Of a stretch of 10,604 nucleotides of DNA, positions 4,389 through 10,604 are shown one piece after another. Location of the stretch: positions 1 to 10,604 of the forward strand of contig JAJDEL010000470.1 of the NCBI GenBank assembly GCA_029259835.1, written 5' to 3'. The position numbers and the translations under genes were made by a program. This DNA comes from Planctomicrobium sp. Lineage in GTDB: Bacteria > Planctomycetota > Planctomycetia > Planctomycetales > Planctomycetaceae. The notes beneath the pieces are model-generated. The model ran no database searches. It was not told where the DNA came from and saw only the letters and a program-made list of their open reading frames with translations. The first letter of the stretch is position 1; every line of letters begins with the position of its first letter.

Positions 4389-7166
4389 TCAGTCAACAAA
4401 AAAGAATTCATTCGAGAGCATCATTGCCTGAGCGAGTTCGTCGAGTGGATTTCCTTTCAAAAATTCTTGAAGAACTGCGACTTCACCGTCTGTAGCACTT
4501 CTCGAGTAGACAAGCTCAATCAAATATCGTGCGTGTTCTTCAGGAGAGGAACCCGCGCTGCGAACACGTTCCGCAACTGCGGTTGCCATCTCTTGTGCGA
4601 ATGCTGAATTCATGCCAAATAACGCTTGCTGCGGAACAGTTGTCTCCGACCGCGCTGGGCTGGAATAGTTCGGGGAAGGGAAGTCGAAGGTTCGTAGCAA
4701 ACCAGATGGATTGTTGCGGTCAATCAAGGCATACACCGTCCGGCGCATCGGGAATGGTGGCGTCTCGATGTTGACTGGTCGCCCACCAACTGAAAGGTCA
4801 ATTTTTCCGGAGACCATCAGTACGGCATCTCGCATCGCTTCGAAATCGAGTCGTTGACGATTTTGCTTCCAGTAAAGCTGGTTCTCAGAATCAACAGTTC
4901 TGGCTTCAGGCTTGTCAACGCTCTGTTGCTGCCATGCTTTCGAATTCAATATCTCTCGATGCAGTCCTTTGATCGACCAATTGTGCTGGTGCATCAGACT
5001 CCATGCTAGATAATCGAGAAGTTCTCGGTGAACCGGTGATGCTGTACGAGAGCCGAAGTCGCTGGTCGTCTCGACCAATGCGGTTCCAAAGTGATACTTC
5101 CAAATTCGGTTGACAATCACCCTCGCCGTCAGAGGATTTTGCTTTGAGGCAATCTGTTCAGCCAGTTCTTTTCGACCGCTCGTTTCCGCGAAGATTGCCT
5201 CTGAACTCGGGTTCAAAATCTGCGGTCCACGACGCGGAACGCGATCACCTCTGCGACCAATATTCCCTCGCACAAAGACGACTGGCTCCGTCGGTTTCTC
5301 CTTGTCGAGCAGGACCATGGAACGAGGAGGCGCATGTGGTGATGTCGCGTACCATTCGTCGATTTTCTTTTTGAATCCAGTCACTTTGTCTCGATTGTCA
5401 CGTTCGAATAGTGGCGAAGTTTCCCCGGCATCAAGATCGGAGAGAGAACCTTCTCCGAACAGCACGCGACGAACTTTTTCCTTCCCGGAATCGATTAATC
5501 CTGTTGCGTTTGCGTCTTCTGCTTTCAACGCTTTCCATTCATCCCGCACAGATGCAAGAACGTTGACATACACATTCACGACGTCAATTTTTGAGTTCAG
5601 TTCAGCCTTCTGAAGAGCCTCGATGAGAATGCTCGGGATGTTTTCATCGGCAGAGAGTTCGTCAAGGATTTGTGGCAACTGCTTTGTGAACTGGTCCCCT
5701 TTGAGTGCTAACAATCGTGCGGACGGAATAAAGACTGGATTGTTCGCCTTCGCCATTTTCAAAATTGTATTCTTCCAGTGCAGTGTCAGTCGATCTCTAC
5801 GCTCTCCATGCTTTGGAGTCAATTCGAGATCGGCAGGGAGTACGCCCATGGATTTCACAGCCGCTGGGAAATAATCGTCTAAATGAGCTCGCGCTTTTCC
5901 GAGTAGCTCGGCATGAGTTTTTTGAACGTATTCCTTCAGTACATTTTCACGTTTCGTCAGTTCCACGCTGAACTCTGCATGACCAGGAGCGTTCGTGTCG
6001 AGTTCTCCGCGAAGAGGTGGAAGTTTCGGTTCGAAGCAACTGTTGAAGACGCCGTACAATGAGTAGTAATCCGCAGTAGGAAGGGGGTCGAATTTGTGGT
6101 CATGGCAGCGCGAGCAACCCATTGTCATGCCCATTAGACCGCGCGTGACAACGTCGATCCGATCGTCAATGATATCTGGTGTTCGATTGAGAAAACGAGG
6201 ACCAATTGTCAAGAAACCAAGCGCGGCCAACCGTGGATCATTCTCTGGATATCCGAGGTGATCTGCAGCTAACTGCTCCAATAAGAATGAATCGTACGGC
6301 TTGTCGGTATTGAAGGCGTCGATAACGTAATCGCGGTATGTGTACGAGTACGGATAGAATCTGTTTTCCGTGAATACGTACCCTTTGGTGTCGGCGTACC
6401 GGGCAAGATCGAGCCAATAACGCCCCCAGCGCTGACCGTATGCCGGGTCGGCGAGGTAGCGATTGACGAGTTCAGCGTATGCCGTCTCACTAGTGCTGTT
6501 TTCGAAATCCTGAACTTCCTGAAAGGACGGTGGCAGTCCGCGCACATCAAACGAGAGACGCCGAATCAGATGTTGTTTCGAAGCAGGTTCGCTCAGCGAT
6601 AGTTTTTTCTCTCTCAGTTTTATAACGATGAATCGGTCGATCGGCGAAGAGACTCCTTCGACCGTTGGAATTTTGGGTTCCGTCACCGTCTGATAAGCCC
6701 AGTGGTGCTGAATCGCTTTCTCGAAGTCGATACTTCCATCGGCTTTGAGTGGAATTCCCGCTTCGCCAGCGACTGCTGCAGCTGGTGCTTCATCAGGCCA
6801 GTAAGCGCCTGACTCAATCCATGTTTTTAGAATCGCTATTTTGCTCTCAGGCAATTTACCGGTCGGCGGCATTTGCGTATCAAGTTCATCGTACTGAATG
6901 ACTTCCCACAACCGGCTTTCGTCCAATTTTTTAGGAACGACAGCGATTCCGGCTGCACCCTCTTCAAAAACAAATTGTTTCCGGTCCAGACGTAAATCTC
7001 CCTGCTTTTTCTTCCCGTTGTGACATTCAAAGCAATGCTCCGCAAGAAGTGGACGAACTTTCGATTCAAAAAAATGAACCTGATCATCCATCTCTGCACA
7101 GCAGAGTGTTGAAGAAAGCAATAAGAAGGCAAAAGCCATCGATGTACGGCAGAAGGAGGGCATCAT
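4389..7166 (-). CDS. Secreted PSCyt1-PSCyt2(DUF1549)-PSD1(DUF1553) protein
   Basis: A 925-residue planctomycete-specific multidomain protein of unknown biochemical function. A signal peptide with a hydrophobic core (AFAFLLLSS) and a likely cleavage site after CCA, near residue 24, points to export. The cytochrome c-like PSCyt1 domain (about 30-120) has a haem-binding C-F-E-C-H at 45-49 and a downstream MPP motif that may give the methionine ligand. DUF1549/PSCyt2 (about 175-385) has a second C-x-x-C-H (CSRCHDHKFDPL, 351-355). DUF1553/PSD1 covers about 664-915 (RKELAEQIASKQNPLTARVIVNRIWKYHFG). Such proteins are numerous in planctomycetes and are suspected to act in periplasmic redox chemistry linked to polysaccharide use. 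Their usual DUF1501 partner is not seen downstream: the next gene is the convergent mtdC. Tandem ATG codons at 7166 and 7163 are the start; extension to the GTG at 7226 would precede the signal peptide. No Shine-Dalgarno site is visible, but a candidate promoter lies at 7215-7245. Confidence 0.92.
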   Translation of the reverse strand: MMPSFCRTSMAFAFLLLSSTLCCAEMDDQVHFFESKVRPLLAEHCFECHNGKKKQGDLRLDRKQFVFEEGAAGIAVVPKKLDESRLWEVIQYDELDTQMPPTGKLPESKIAILKTWIESGAYWPDEAPAAAVAGEAGIPLKADGSIDFEKAIQHHWAYQTVTEPKIPTVEGVSSPIDRFIVIKLREKKLSLSEPASKQHLIRRLSFDVRGLPPSFQEVQDFENSTSETAYAELVNRYLADPAYGQRWGRYWLDLARYADTKGYVFTENRFYPYSYTYRDYVIDAFNTDKPYDSFLLEQLAADHLGYPENDPRLAALGFLTIGPRFLNRTPDIIDDRIDVVTRGLMGMTMGCSRCHDHKFDPLPTADYYSLYGVFNSCFEPKLPPLRGELDTNAPGHAEFSVELTKRENVLKEYVQKTHAELLGKARAHLDDYFPAAVKSMGVLPADLELTPKHGERRDRLTLHWKNTILKMAKANNPVFIPSARLLALKGDQFTKQLPQILDELSADENIPSILIEALQKAELNSKIDVVNVYVNVLASVRDEWKALKAEDANATGLIDSGKEKVRRVLFGEGSLSDLDAGETSPLFERDNRDKVTGFKKKIDEWYATSPHAPPRSMVLLDKEKPTEPVVFVRGNIGRRGDRVPRRGPQILNPSSEAIFAETSGRKELAEQIASKQNPLTARVIVNRIWKYHFGTALVETTSDFGSRTASPVHRELLDYLAWSLMHQHNWSIKGLHREILNSKAWQQQSVDKPEARTVDSENQLYWKQNRQRLDFEAMRDAVLMVSGKIDLSVGGRPVNIETPPFPMRRTVYALIDRNNPSGLLRTFDFPSPNYSSPARSETTVPQQALFGMNSAFAQEMATAVAERVRSAGSSPEEHARYLIELVYSRSATDGEVAVLQEFLKGNPLDELAQAMMLSNEFFFVD

Positions 7167-7214
7167 GGGCAGGTGGGCTAGGAGGAGGGATCGGTCAAAG
7201 GCGGACCCACCCAC

Positions 7215-7245
7215 ATCATAGCACACGCGTGTACAAAAAAATCAA
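7215..7245 (-). promoter_or_regulatory. Extended -10 promoter with palindromic spacer, for the PSCyt gene
   Basis: On the minus strand TATGAT (7220-7215) is preceded by TGC (7223-7221), giving an extended -10 element (TGnTATGAT). TTGATT (7245-7240) lies 19 bases upstream as a fair -35. The spacer contains the perfect 10-bp palindrome ACACGCGTGT (7223-7232), which could be a regulator site. Transcription would start near 7208, leaving a leader of about 40 bases. This is inference from pattern only. Confidence 0.4.
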
Positions 7246-7251
7246 CAGCAC

Positions 7252-7273
7252 AAAAAGATCAACCTTCATCTTT
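7252..7273 (-). terminator. Weak terminator candidate at the end of prkA
   Basis: On the minus strand AAAGAT (7273-7268, in the last codons of prkA) pairs with ATCTTT (7259-7254), with an 8-base loop, and runs into TTTTT. A second T-run lies at about 7235-7241. The stem has only one G-C pair, so termination would be weak, and read-through into the PSCyt gene is possible. Confidence 0.3.
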
Positions 7274-9301
7274 CACATCGCCGCGAGCGAAAATGCTGGC
7301 GACGTATTGGAGCACATCGGTTGCCGATTCATCGTTATATCCGTAATTGCGGATGAGTCGAGTCTTGACGATATCAATTTTCTCCTGTGTGTCCTTGTCA
7401 ACAACCTGCGAGACCAGGCTTGTGAGTTTAATCGTGTCTTTCTGGTCCTCGAATAGCTTCATCTCAAGAGCTTTCTGCAACCTTTCATTCGTTTTGTAAT
7501 CGAACTGCTTTCCATCAATCGCCAAGGCTCCGATGTAATTCATAATCTCGCGGCGGAAGTCGTCTTTCCGTGAATCAGGAATATCGATTTTTTCTTCGAT
7601 CGACCGCATCAGGCGTTCGTCCGGTTGCTCGTCTTCACCAGTGAAGGCGTTCTTCACTTTTTCTTGTTGCGTATATGCCTTGACGTTGTCAATGTAATTT
7701 CCGCAGAGCCTGGTCAAGGCATCTTCGTCAGCAGCAATTGCGCGCTGCACTTCGTTCTTGACGATGTCCGTGTACTCTTCTTTCACAACTGAAACGAGTT
7801 GTCGGTAATGCTCGCGGATTTCTTCGCTGCCAATCAGGGAATGATGACGCAACCCGGAATCGAGTTCGTTCATCACCATAAACGGATTGAGACTCGTCGC
7901 GAGCGTATTGACGACCAGTGCGTTAGAGATTTTGTCCTGAACATAGCGCGGACTGATTCCTTCCAGTCCTTCGTGCTTCGCTTCTTTTCGCAATTGCTTC
8001 ACATTTTCAGCAGTGAATCCTGGCAGTGTTTTGCCGTTGTAGAGTTTCATTTTTTGCAGCAAAGTCAGTCCGTGATGCTTCGGTTGTTCTAACCGAGTCA
8101 GCAATGCCCACATCGCGGCGACTTCGAGCGTATGCGGGGCGATGTGTTTGCCGCGCACACGTGCCTGATTGTAACTTTTGTTGTAAATCTTCACTTCTTC
8201 GCTGAGTGTTGTGACATACGGAATATCGATTTTGATCGTCCGGTCGCGCAGCGCTTCCATGAACTCGTTGGACTGGAGTTTCCTGTACTCCGGCTCATTC
8301 GTGTGACCAATGATGACCGTATCAATATCGGTCTGAGCGAATTTTTTTGGCTTGATTTTGTGCTCTTGCGAAGCGCCGAGCAAATCGTAGAGAAACGCAA
8401 CATCGAGCTTGAGAACTTCAACAAACTCAATGACACCGCGATTCGCAACGTTAAATTCTCCGTCAAAATTGAAGGCACGCGGGTCAGATTCAGAACCATA
8501 CTCAGCGATCTTTCGGTAGTTGATGTCGCCGGTCAGTTCGGTTGAATCCTGATTTTTCTCATCTTTCGGCTGGAAAGTTCCAATGCCGATTCGATCTTGC
8601 TCAGAGAGAAAGACTCGCTTGACCACGACCTGGTCCAGAACCTTCGTCCAGTCCCCGTCGGCATCGCGTAATCGTTCCTGAAAGTAGAATCGAGACAACG
8701 GACAGACATCGCCGTCGATCTCAATCGGGTAGGTCTCGTCCTGACGACCCTCGTTCAGTTCGTTGCACAATTCTTCGCGTGATGCGTGCGGGATCAACAG
8801 CAACGGATCACAGTTCATCGGATCCCAAGTGATCGAGCCATCCTCTTCTTTCCAGCCAAATGTGTAGAGAGCACCTGCGTCCGAACGGCTGTAACGTTCG
8901 ATCCCTTGCTTCAAAAGTCTGGCAATCGTCGATTTCGAACTTCCAACCGGTCCGTGCAACAACAGGACACGACGCTCGGTTCCGTACTTCAAAGCGGCGG
9001 AACGAAATACGTTCACGAGTTCCATTAAGGAACGAGTCAAACCGAAAATTGCGTCTTCGCCATCGTTGTGGGGATCGTCAAAGAAGTTGTACCGAATGAA
9101 GCCTTTGCGACCTTCGACAGGGTAGGTCCCTTCCGCGATGATCATGTCGTACATCCGCTGGTACGCCGTTCGCGAAACCGCTGAGTTCCCTTTGACCAGA
9201 TCAAGGTACTCAGAAAACGACCCCTGCCAGTTTTCCTGACGAAACTGCTCGGTGTCCTGCTTGGCAGAAAACCTGGACAGCAATGATTGACCAATCGACA
9301 T
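7259..9301 (-). CDS. prkA: PrkA-family AAA+ serine protein kinase
   Basis: This 680-residue cytoplasmic protein is a full-length PrkA (E. coli homologue about 640 residues). The N-terminal AAA+ domain (about 20-390) carries the Walker A motif GPVGSSKST at 117-125. It also has the family-typical segment [12 protein letters not shown], at the Walker B position, and the [10 protein letters not shown] segment before the conserved EALRDRT arginine region. The C-terminal PrkA domain (about 410-670) is present, with [14 protein letters not shown] and the [17 protein letters not shown] helix. PrkA proteins phosphorylate protein substrates in nutrient stress and stationary phase, and are usually encoded with YeaH (DUF444) and SpoVR. 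Neither partner is in this window: the next gene on the strand is the PSCyt protein, 92 bases downstream, and upstream is a 437-base gap. The ATG at 9301 has the best Shine-Dalgarno site in the window. Substrates here are unknown. Confidence 0.95.
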   Translation of the reverse strand: MSIGQSLLSRFSAKQDTEQFRQENWQGSFSEYLDLVKGNSAVSRTAYQRMYDMIIAEGTYPVEGRKGFIRYNFFDDPHNDGEDAIFGLTRSLMELVNVFRSAALKYGTERRVLLLHGPVGSSKSTIARLLKQGIERYSRSDAGALYTFGWKEEDGSITWDPMNCDPLLLIPHASREELCNELNEGRQDETYPIEIDGDVCPLSRFYFQERLRDADGDWTKVLDQVVVKRVFLSEQDRIGIGTFQPKDEKNQDSTELTGDINYRKIAEYGSESDPRAFNFDGEFNVANRGVIEFVEVLKLDVAFLYDLLGASQEHKIKPKKFAQTDIDTVIIGHTNEPEYRKLQSNEFMEALRDRTIKIDIPYVTTLSEEVKIYNKSYNQARVRGKHIAPHTLEVAAMWALLTRLEQPKHHGLTLLQKMKLYNGKTLPGFTAENVKQLRKEAKHEGLEGISPRYVQDKISNALVVNTLATSLNPFMVMNELDSGLRHHSLIGSEEIREHYRQLVSVVKEEYTDIVKNEVQRAIAADEDALTRLCGNYIDNVKAYTQQEKVKNAFTGEDEQPDERLMRSIEEKIDIPDSRKDDFRREIMNYIGALAIDGKQFDYKTNERLQKALEMKLFEDQKDTIKLTSLVSQVVDKDTQEKIDIVKTRLIRNYGYNDESATDVLQYVASIFARGDVKDEG

Positions 9302-9308
9302 AGGACAT

Positions 9309-9314
9309 CCTCCT
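9309..9314 (-). promoter_or_regulatory. Ribosome binding site of prkA
   Basis: On the minus strand AGGAGG ends 7 bases before the prkA ATG (9301), an ideal Shine-Dalgarno arrangement. Most other starts in the window lack such a site, so PrkA may be translated relatively strongly. Confidence 0.85.
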
Positions 9315-9416
9315 GTTCCAGCAATTGGCGATCATGCTCTTCATCTCAGCGCAGGCAGGACCACCTCAAGCGAAACGAGAAGGGGACTGTGATAGAACCA
9401 CCAGATAACAATGCCA

Positions 9417-9450
9417 CGTTTCGCCTCACGGGAGAATTCCGTGAGGAACG
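9417..9450 (-). repeat. Palindrome E4 with GGCGAAACG tail
   Basis: CCTCACGG (9424-9431) and CCGTGAGG (9439-9446) are a perfect 8-bp inverted repeat around the loop GAGAATT. Outside it, CGTT (9417-9420) can pair with AACG (9447-9450) across a 3-base bulge. Read on the minus strand, the palindrome is followed by GGCGAAACG, identical to the tail of the palindrome at 2488-2520. It lies about 120 bases upstream of the prkA start. No T-run follows, so it is not a terminator. Confidence 0.6.
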
Positions 9451-9460
9451 AGACAACCTT

Positions 9461-9487
9461 ACCTGCGGGCACTAAAAAAACCTGCGG
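9461..9487. repeat. 8-bp direct repeat ACCTGCGG, 19-base period
   Basis: ACCTGCGG occurs at 9461-9468 and again at 9480-9487, separated by GCACT and a run of A. The 19-base spacing is close to two helical turns, as expected for a dimeric regulator upstream of prkA, but chance cannot be excluded. Confidence 0.35.
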
Positions 9488-9622
9488 CATGGACGAAAGC
9501 AGCGTCCGTCGCCAACGACTGGATTGCCAAAGGAACGGTATCGAGCAGGCAACCGACACGCCGGTCGCTGCCCAGAACCAAGAGATGAAGACTCTCTACC
9601 TGTCCATTATCACGAAGAACCA

Positions 9623-9650
9623 ATTCCTGACAAGACCGGTTTTCAGGAAT
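9623..9650. repeat. 8-bp perfect inverted repeat with 12-base spacer
   Basis: ATTCCTGA (9623-9630) and TCAGGAAT (9643-9650) are exact inverted copies. The 12-base spacer contains the small palindrome ACCGGT. It lies about 90 bases downstream of the LRR gene stop and 320 bases upstream of prkA. There is no T-run on either strand, so an operator or mRNA 3'-end hairpin is more likely than an intrinsic terminator. Confidence 0.45.
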
Positions 9651-9738
9651 GAGTCATAGAAGTCGGCTGAATCGCTTGAAAAAACAGGTGATTCTACTGG
9701 TGAAGAACGACAAAAAAATGATGCAGAATTTTGAATGA

Positions 9739-10604
9739 CTAATCGCCAATATCTTGCGGGGATTGATTTTCTTTCGCACTGGCAGCGGCTTCGAGAGTCT
9801 GCCTGCGTTCTGTGAGTTGTTGAAAAAATATCGCATTTTTTTCAGAAGAAATCGGATTCTCCAACAAGTCAGCATCGAGCAAATTGGGCAATTTTCCCAG
9901 AACTTCTAGAGAAGCATCCGTGAGTTGGTTGTCCCTGAGATTGATCCACACAAGTTTTTCCATCTCCGATATAAAAAGAATATCTTTGTCGGCAAGGTTG
10001 TTTCCCCTGAGAGAGAGACCGATAAGTTCAGGCAGTGATTGCAACCCCGAAAACACCTCCGGATCCGCATTGGGTAGCGTAAGTGAAAGACTGCGAAGAT
10101 TTTCCAGCTGAGCTAATGAAGTAATATCAGAATGAGCGATTTCATGATTTTCGGCATCAGAATTCAGTTCCAAAGGGAGTTCGAGACTCAGGTAATCAAG
10201 TTTCGAAAGACCGGTGATCACTTGTAATGTTTGTTTATCAACGAGGCTCACCAATTTCAATAATCTCAGGTTGGGGAACTGTCGTAATGACAAAATCGCT
10301 TCTTGTGTCACCGAAAGCTCACCATAGTTGGAGAGATGTACAACGCGTTCCTTTTTTGGGATTCGAGACAAGAGTTCAGCAGTGATTACATATTCTGGAG
10401 GGACAGTGACGACATTGTCAGGGGGGAGCATGTTCGGATAAAATCGACGTGGAAATAGAGACAATTCGCCAGTTTCACGATCCACGCGTGCTTTCAGCGG
10501 ACTTCTCTCACCCAATCCCAGTTCGGGATCGATATCAACAGCAAGTTCGACTTTGGCTAGGTTTTTTTGAACTGCGCGAAAGTCTTCATAAGTGAGAGGA
10601 ACAT
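9739..10604 (-). CDS. Leucine-rich-repeat protein, 5' end outside the window
   Basis: The reading frame stays open through the window edge, so the 287 visible residues are the C-terminal part of a longer protein. A TTG at 10515 starts an apparent shorter frame, but in-frame codons upstream of it encode a sensible sequence (PLTYEDFRAVQKNLAKVELA...), so it is not the start. About five leucine-rich repeats of 22-25 residues are visible: LRQFPNLRLLKLVSL, ITGLSKLDYLSLEL, LAQLENLRSLSLTL, LQSLPELIGLSLRGNNLADK and MEKLVWINLRDNQLTDASL. A last copy is LGKLPNLLDADLLENPIS. The pattern LxxLxLxxNxLTD is typical of the LRR proteins abundant in planctomycetes, which are thought to bind proteins. The tail is charged, with no membrane anchor at the C-terminus. 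Export cannot be judged without the N-terminus. No enzymatic domain is seen in this part; the partner is unknown. Confidence 0.85.
   Translation of the reverse strand, partial: VPLTYEDFRAVQKNLAKVELAVDIDPELGLGERSPLKARVDRETGELSLFPRRFYPNMLPPDNVVTVPPEYVITAELLSRIPKKERVVHLSNYGELSVTQEAILSLRQFPNLRLLKLVSLVDKQTLQVITGLSKLDYLSLELPLELNSDAENHEIAHSDITSLAQLENLRSLSLTLPNADPEVFSGLQSLPELIGLSLRGNNLADKDILFISEMEKLVWINLRDNQLTDASLEVLGKLPNLLDADLLENPISSEKNAIFFQQLTERRQTLEAAASAKENQSPQDIGD

Larger units (their letters stand above)
9302..9738. other. 437-base gap or leader upstream of prkA
   Basis: I see no credible gene here. Several open frames of 60-82 codons exist on both strands but lack ribosome binding sites and any recognisable protein pattern. 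The stretch does contain the prkA ribosome binding site, the palindrome at 9417-9450, an inverted pair CGAAACG (9371-9377)/CGTTTCG (9417-9423), a direct repeat ACCTGCGG (9461-9468 and 9480-9487), a small hairpin GGACG/CGTCC (9491-9507) and a palindrome at 9623-9650. It probably includes the prkA promoter and a long leader, but I cannot place a -10/-35 pair with confidence. Confidence 0.55.

Noticed and set aside
5110..5613. 167-codon open frame on the plus strand
   Set aside because: It is antisense to the PSCyt/DUF1553 coding region, rich in serine and arginine, has no ribosome binding site and is explained as a shadow of the real gene.
7181..7190. GGAGGAGGGA, a perfect-looking Shine-Dalgarno site
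   Set aside because: It is on the plus strand, opposite to the nearby gene start, and no plausible plus-strand gene follows it.
7049..7456. Plus-strand open frame spanning the gap between prkA and the PSCyt gene
   Set aside because: Both ends are antisense to real genes and no ribosome binding site precedes a start.
8132..8545. 137-codon open frame on the plus strand
   Set aside because: It lies fully antisense to prkA, whose protein is conserved along its whole length.
9411..9659. 82-codon open frame upstream of prkA
   Set aside because: It runs through the palindromes, has no ribosome binding site and shows no protein-like composition.
10513..10515. TTG as start of the LRR protein
   Set aside because: The frame stays open to the window edge with plausible coding sequence upstream, so the gene is truncated by the window rather than starting here.

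Overview
The window comes from a bacterium of the phylum Planctomycetota. Three signals support this: a large secreted protein with the Planctomycete-type cytochrome c, DUF1549 and DUF1553 (PSCyt1/PSCyt2/PSD1) architecture; a formaldehyde-activating enzyme next to a methylene-tetrahydromethanopterin dehydrogenase; and many starts without a Shine-Dalgarno site. A relative of the Planctomycetaceae (Gimesia/Rubinisphaera-like) is plausible, but the genus cannot be fixed from this sequence. No rRNA, tRNA, CRISPR array, insertion sequence or phage gene is visible.

Left part (1-2500, minus strand). A VIT1/CCC1-family membrane metal transporter (93-866) is preceded by a two-gene unit. That unit is a CPBP intramembrane protease (1613-2464) whose stop codon overlaps the start of a small CBM9/DOMON-like protein (957-1613). 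Centre left (2500-4250, plus strand). Fae (2766-3266) and an MtdC/MtdB-class dehydrogenase (3390-4244) perform the first two steps of H4MPT-linked formaldehyde oxidation. A textbook intrinsic terminator lies between them, so they are probably made in different amounts. Centre right (4389-9301, minus strand). The secreted PSCyt1-DUF1549-DUF1553 protein (4389-7166) has its own candidate extended -10 promoter, with a palindrome in the spacer. Upstream of it is a full-length PrkA AAA+ serine protein kinase (7259-9301) with a strong Shine-Dalgarno site. Right end. A 437-base leader or intergenic stretch full of small repeats separates prkA from a leucine-rich-repeat protein gene (9739 to beyond 10604). 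The 5' end of that gene lies outside the window.

Most genes look like ordinary, intact planctomycete genes. The most interesting non-coding signal is a set of four short palindromes in intergenic DNA (24-49, 905-944, 2488-2520, 9417-9450). Each is followed, on one strand, by the same tail, GGC(R)AAAC(G), although the stem sequences differ. They look like a dispersed REP/MITE-like hairpin family. I found no convincing new defence or biosynthetic system here. The CPBP + CBM9-like pair and the palindrome family are the observations I would follow first.
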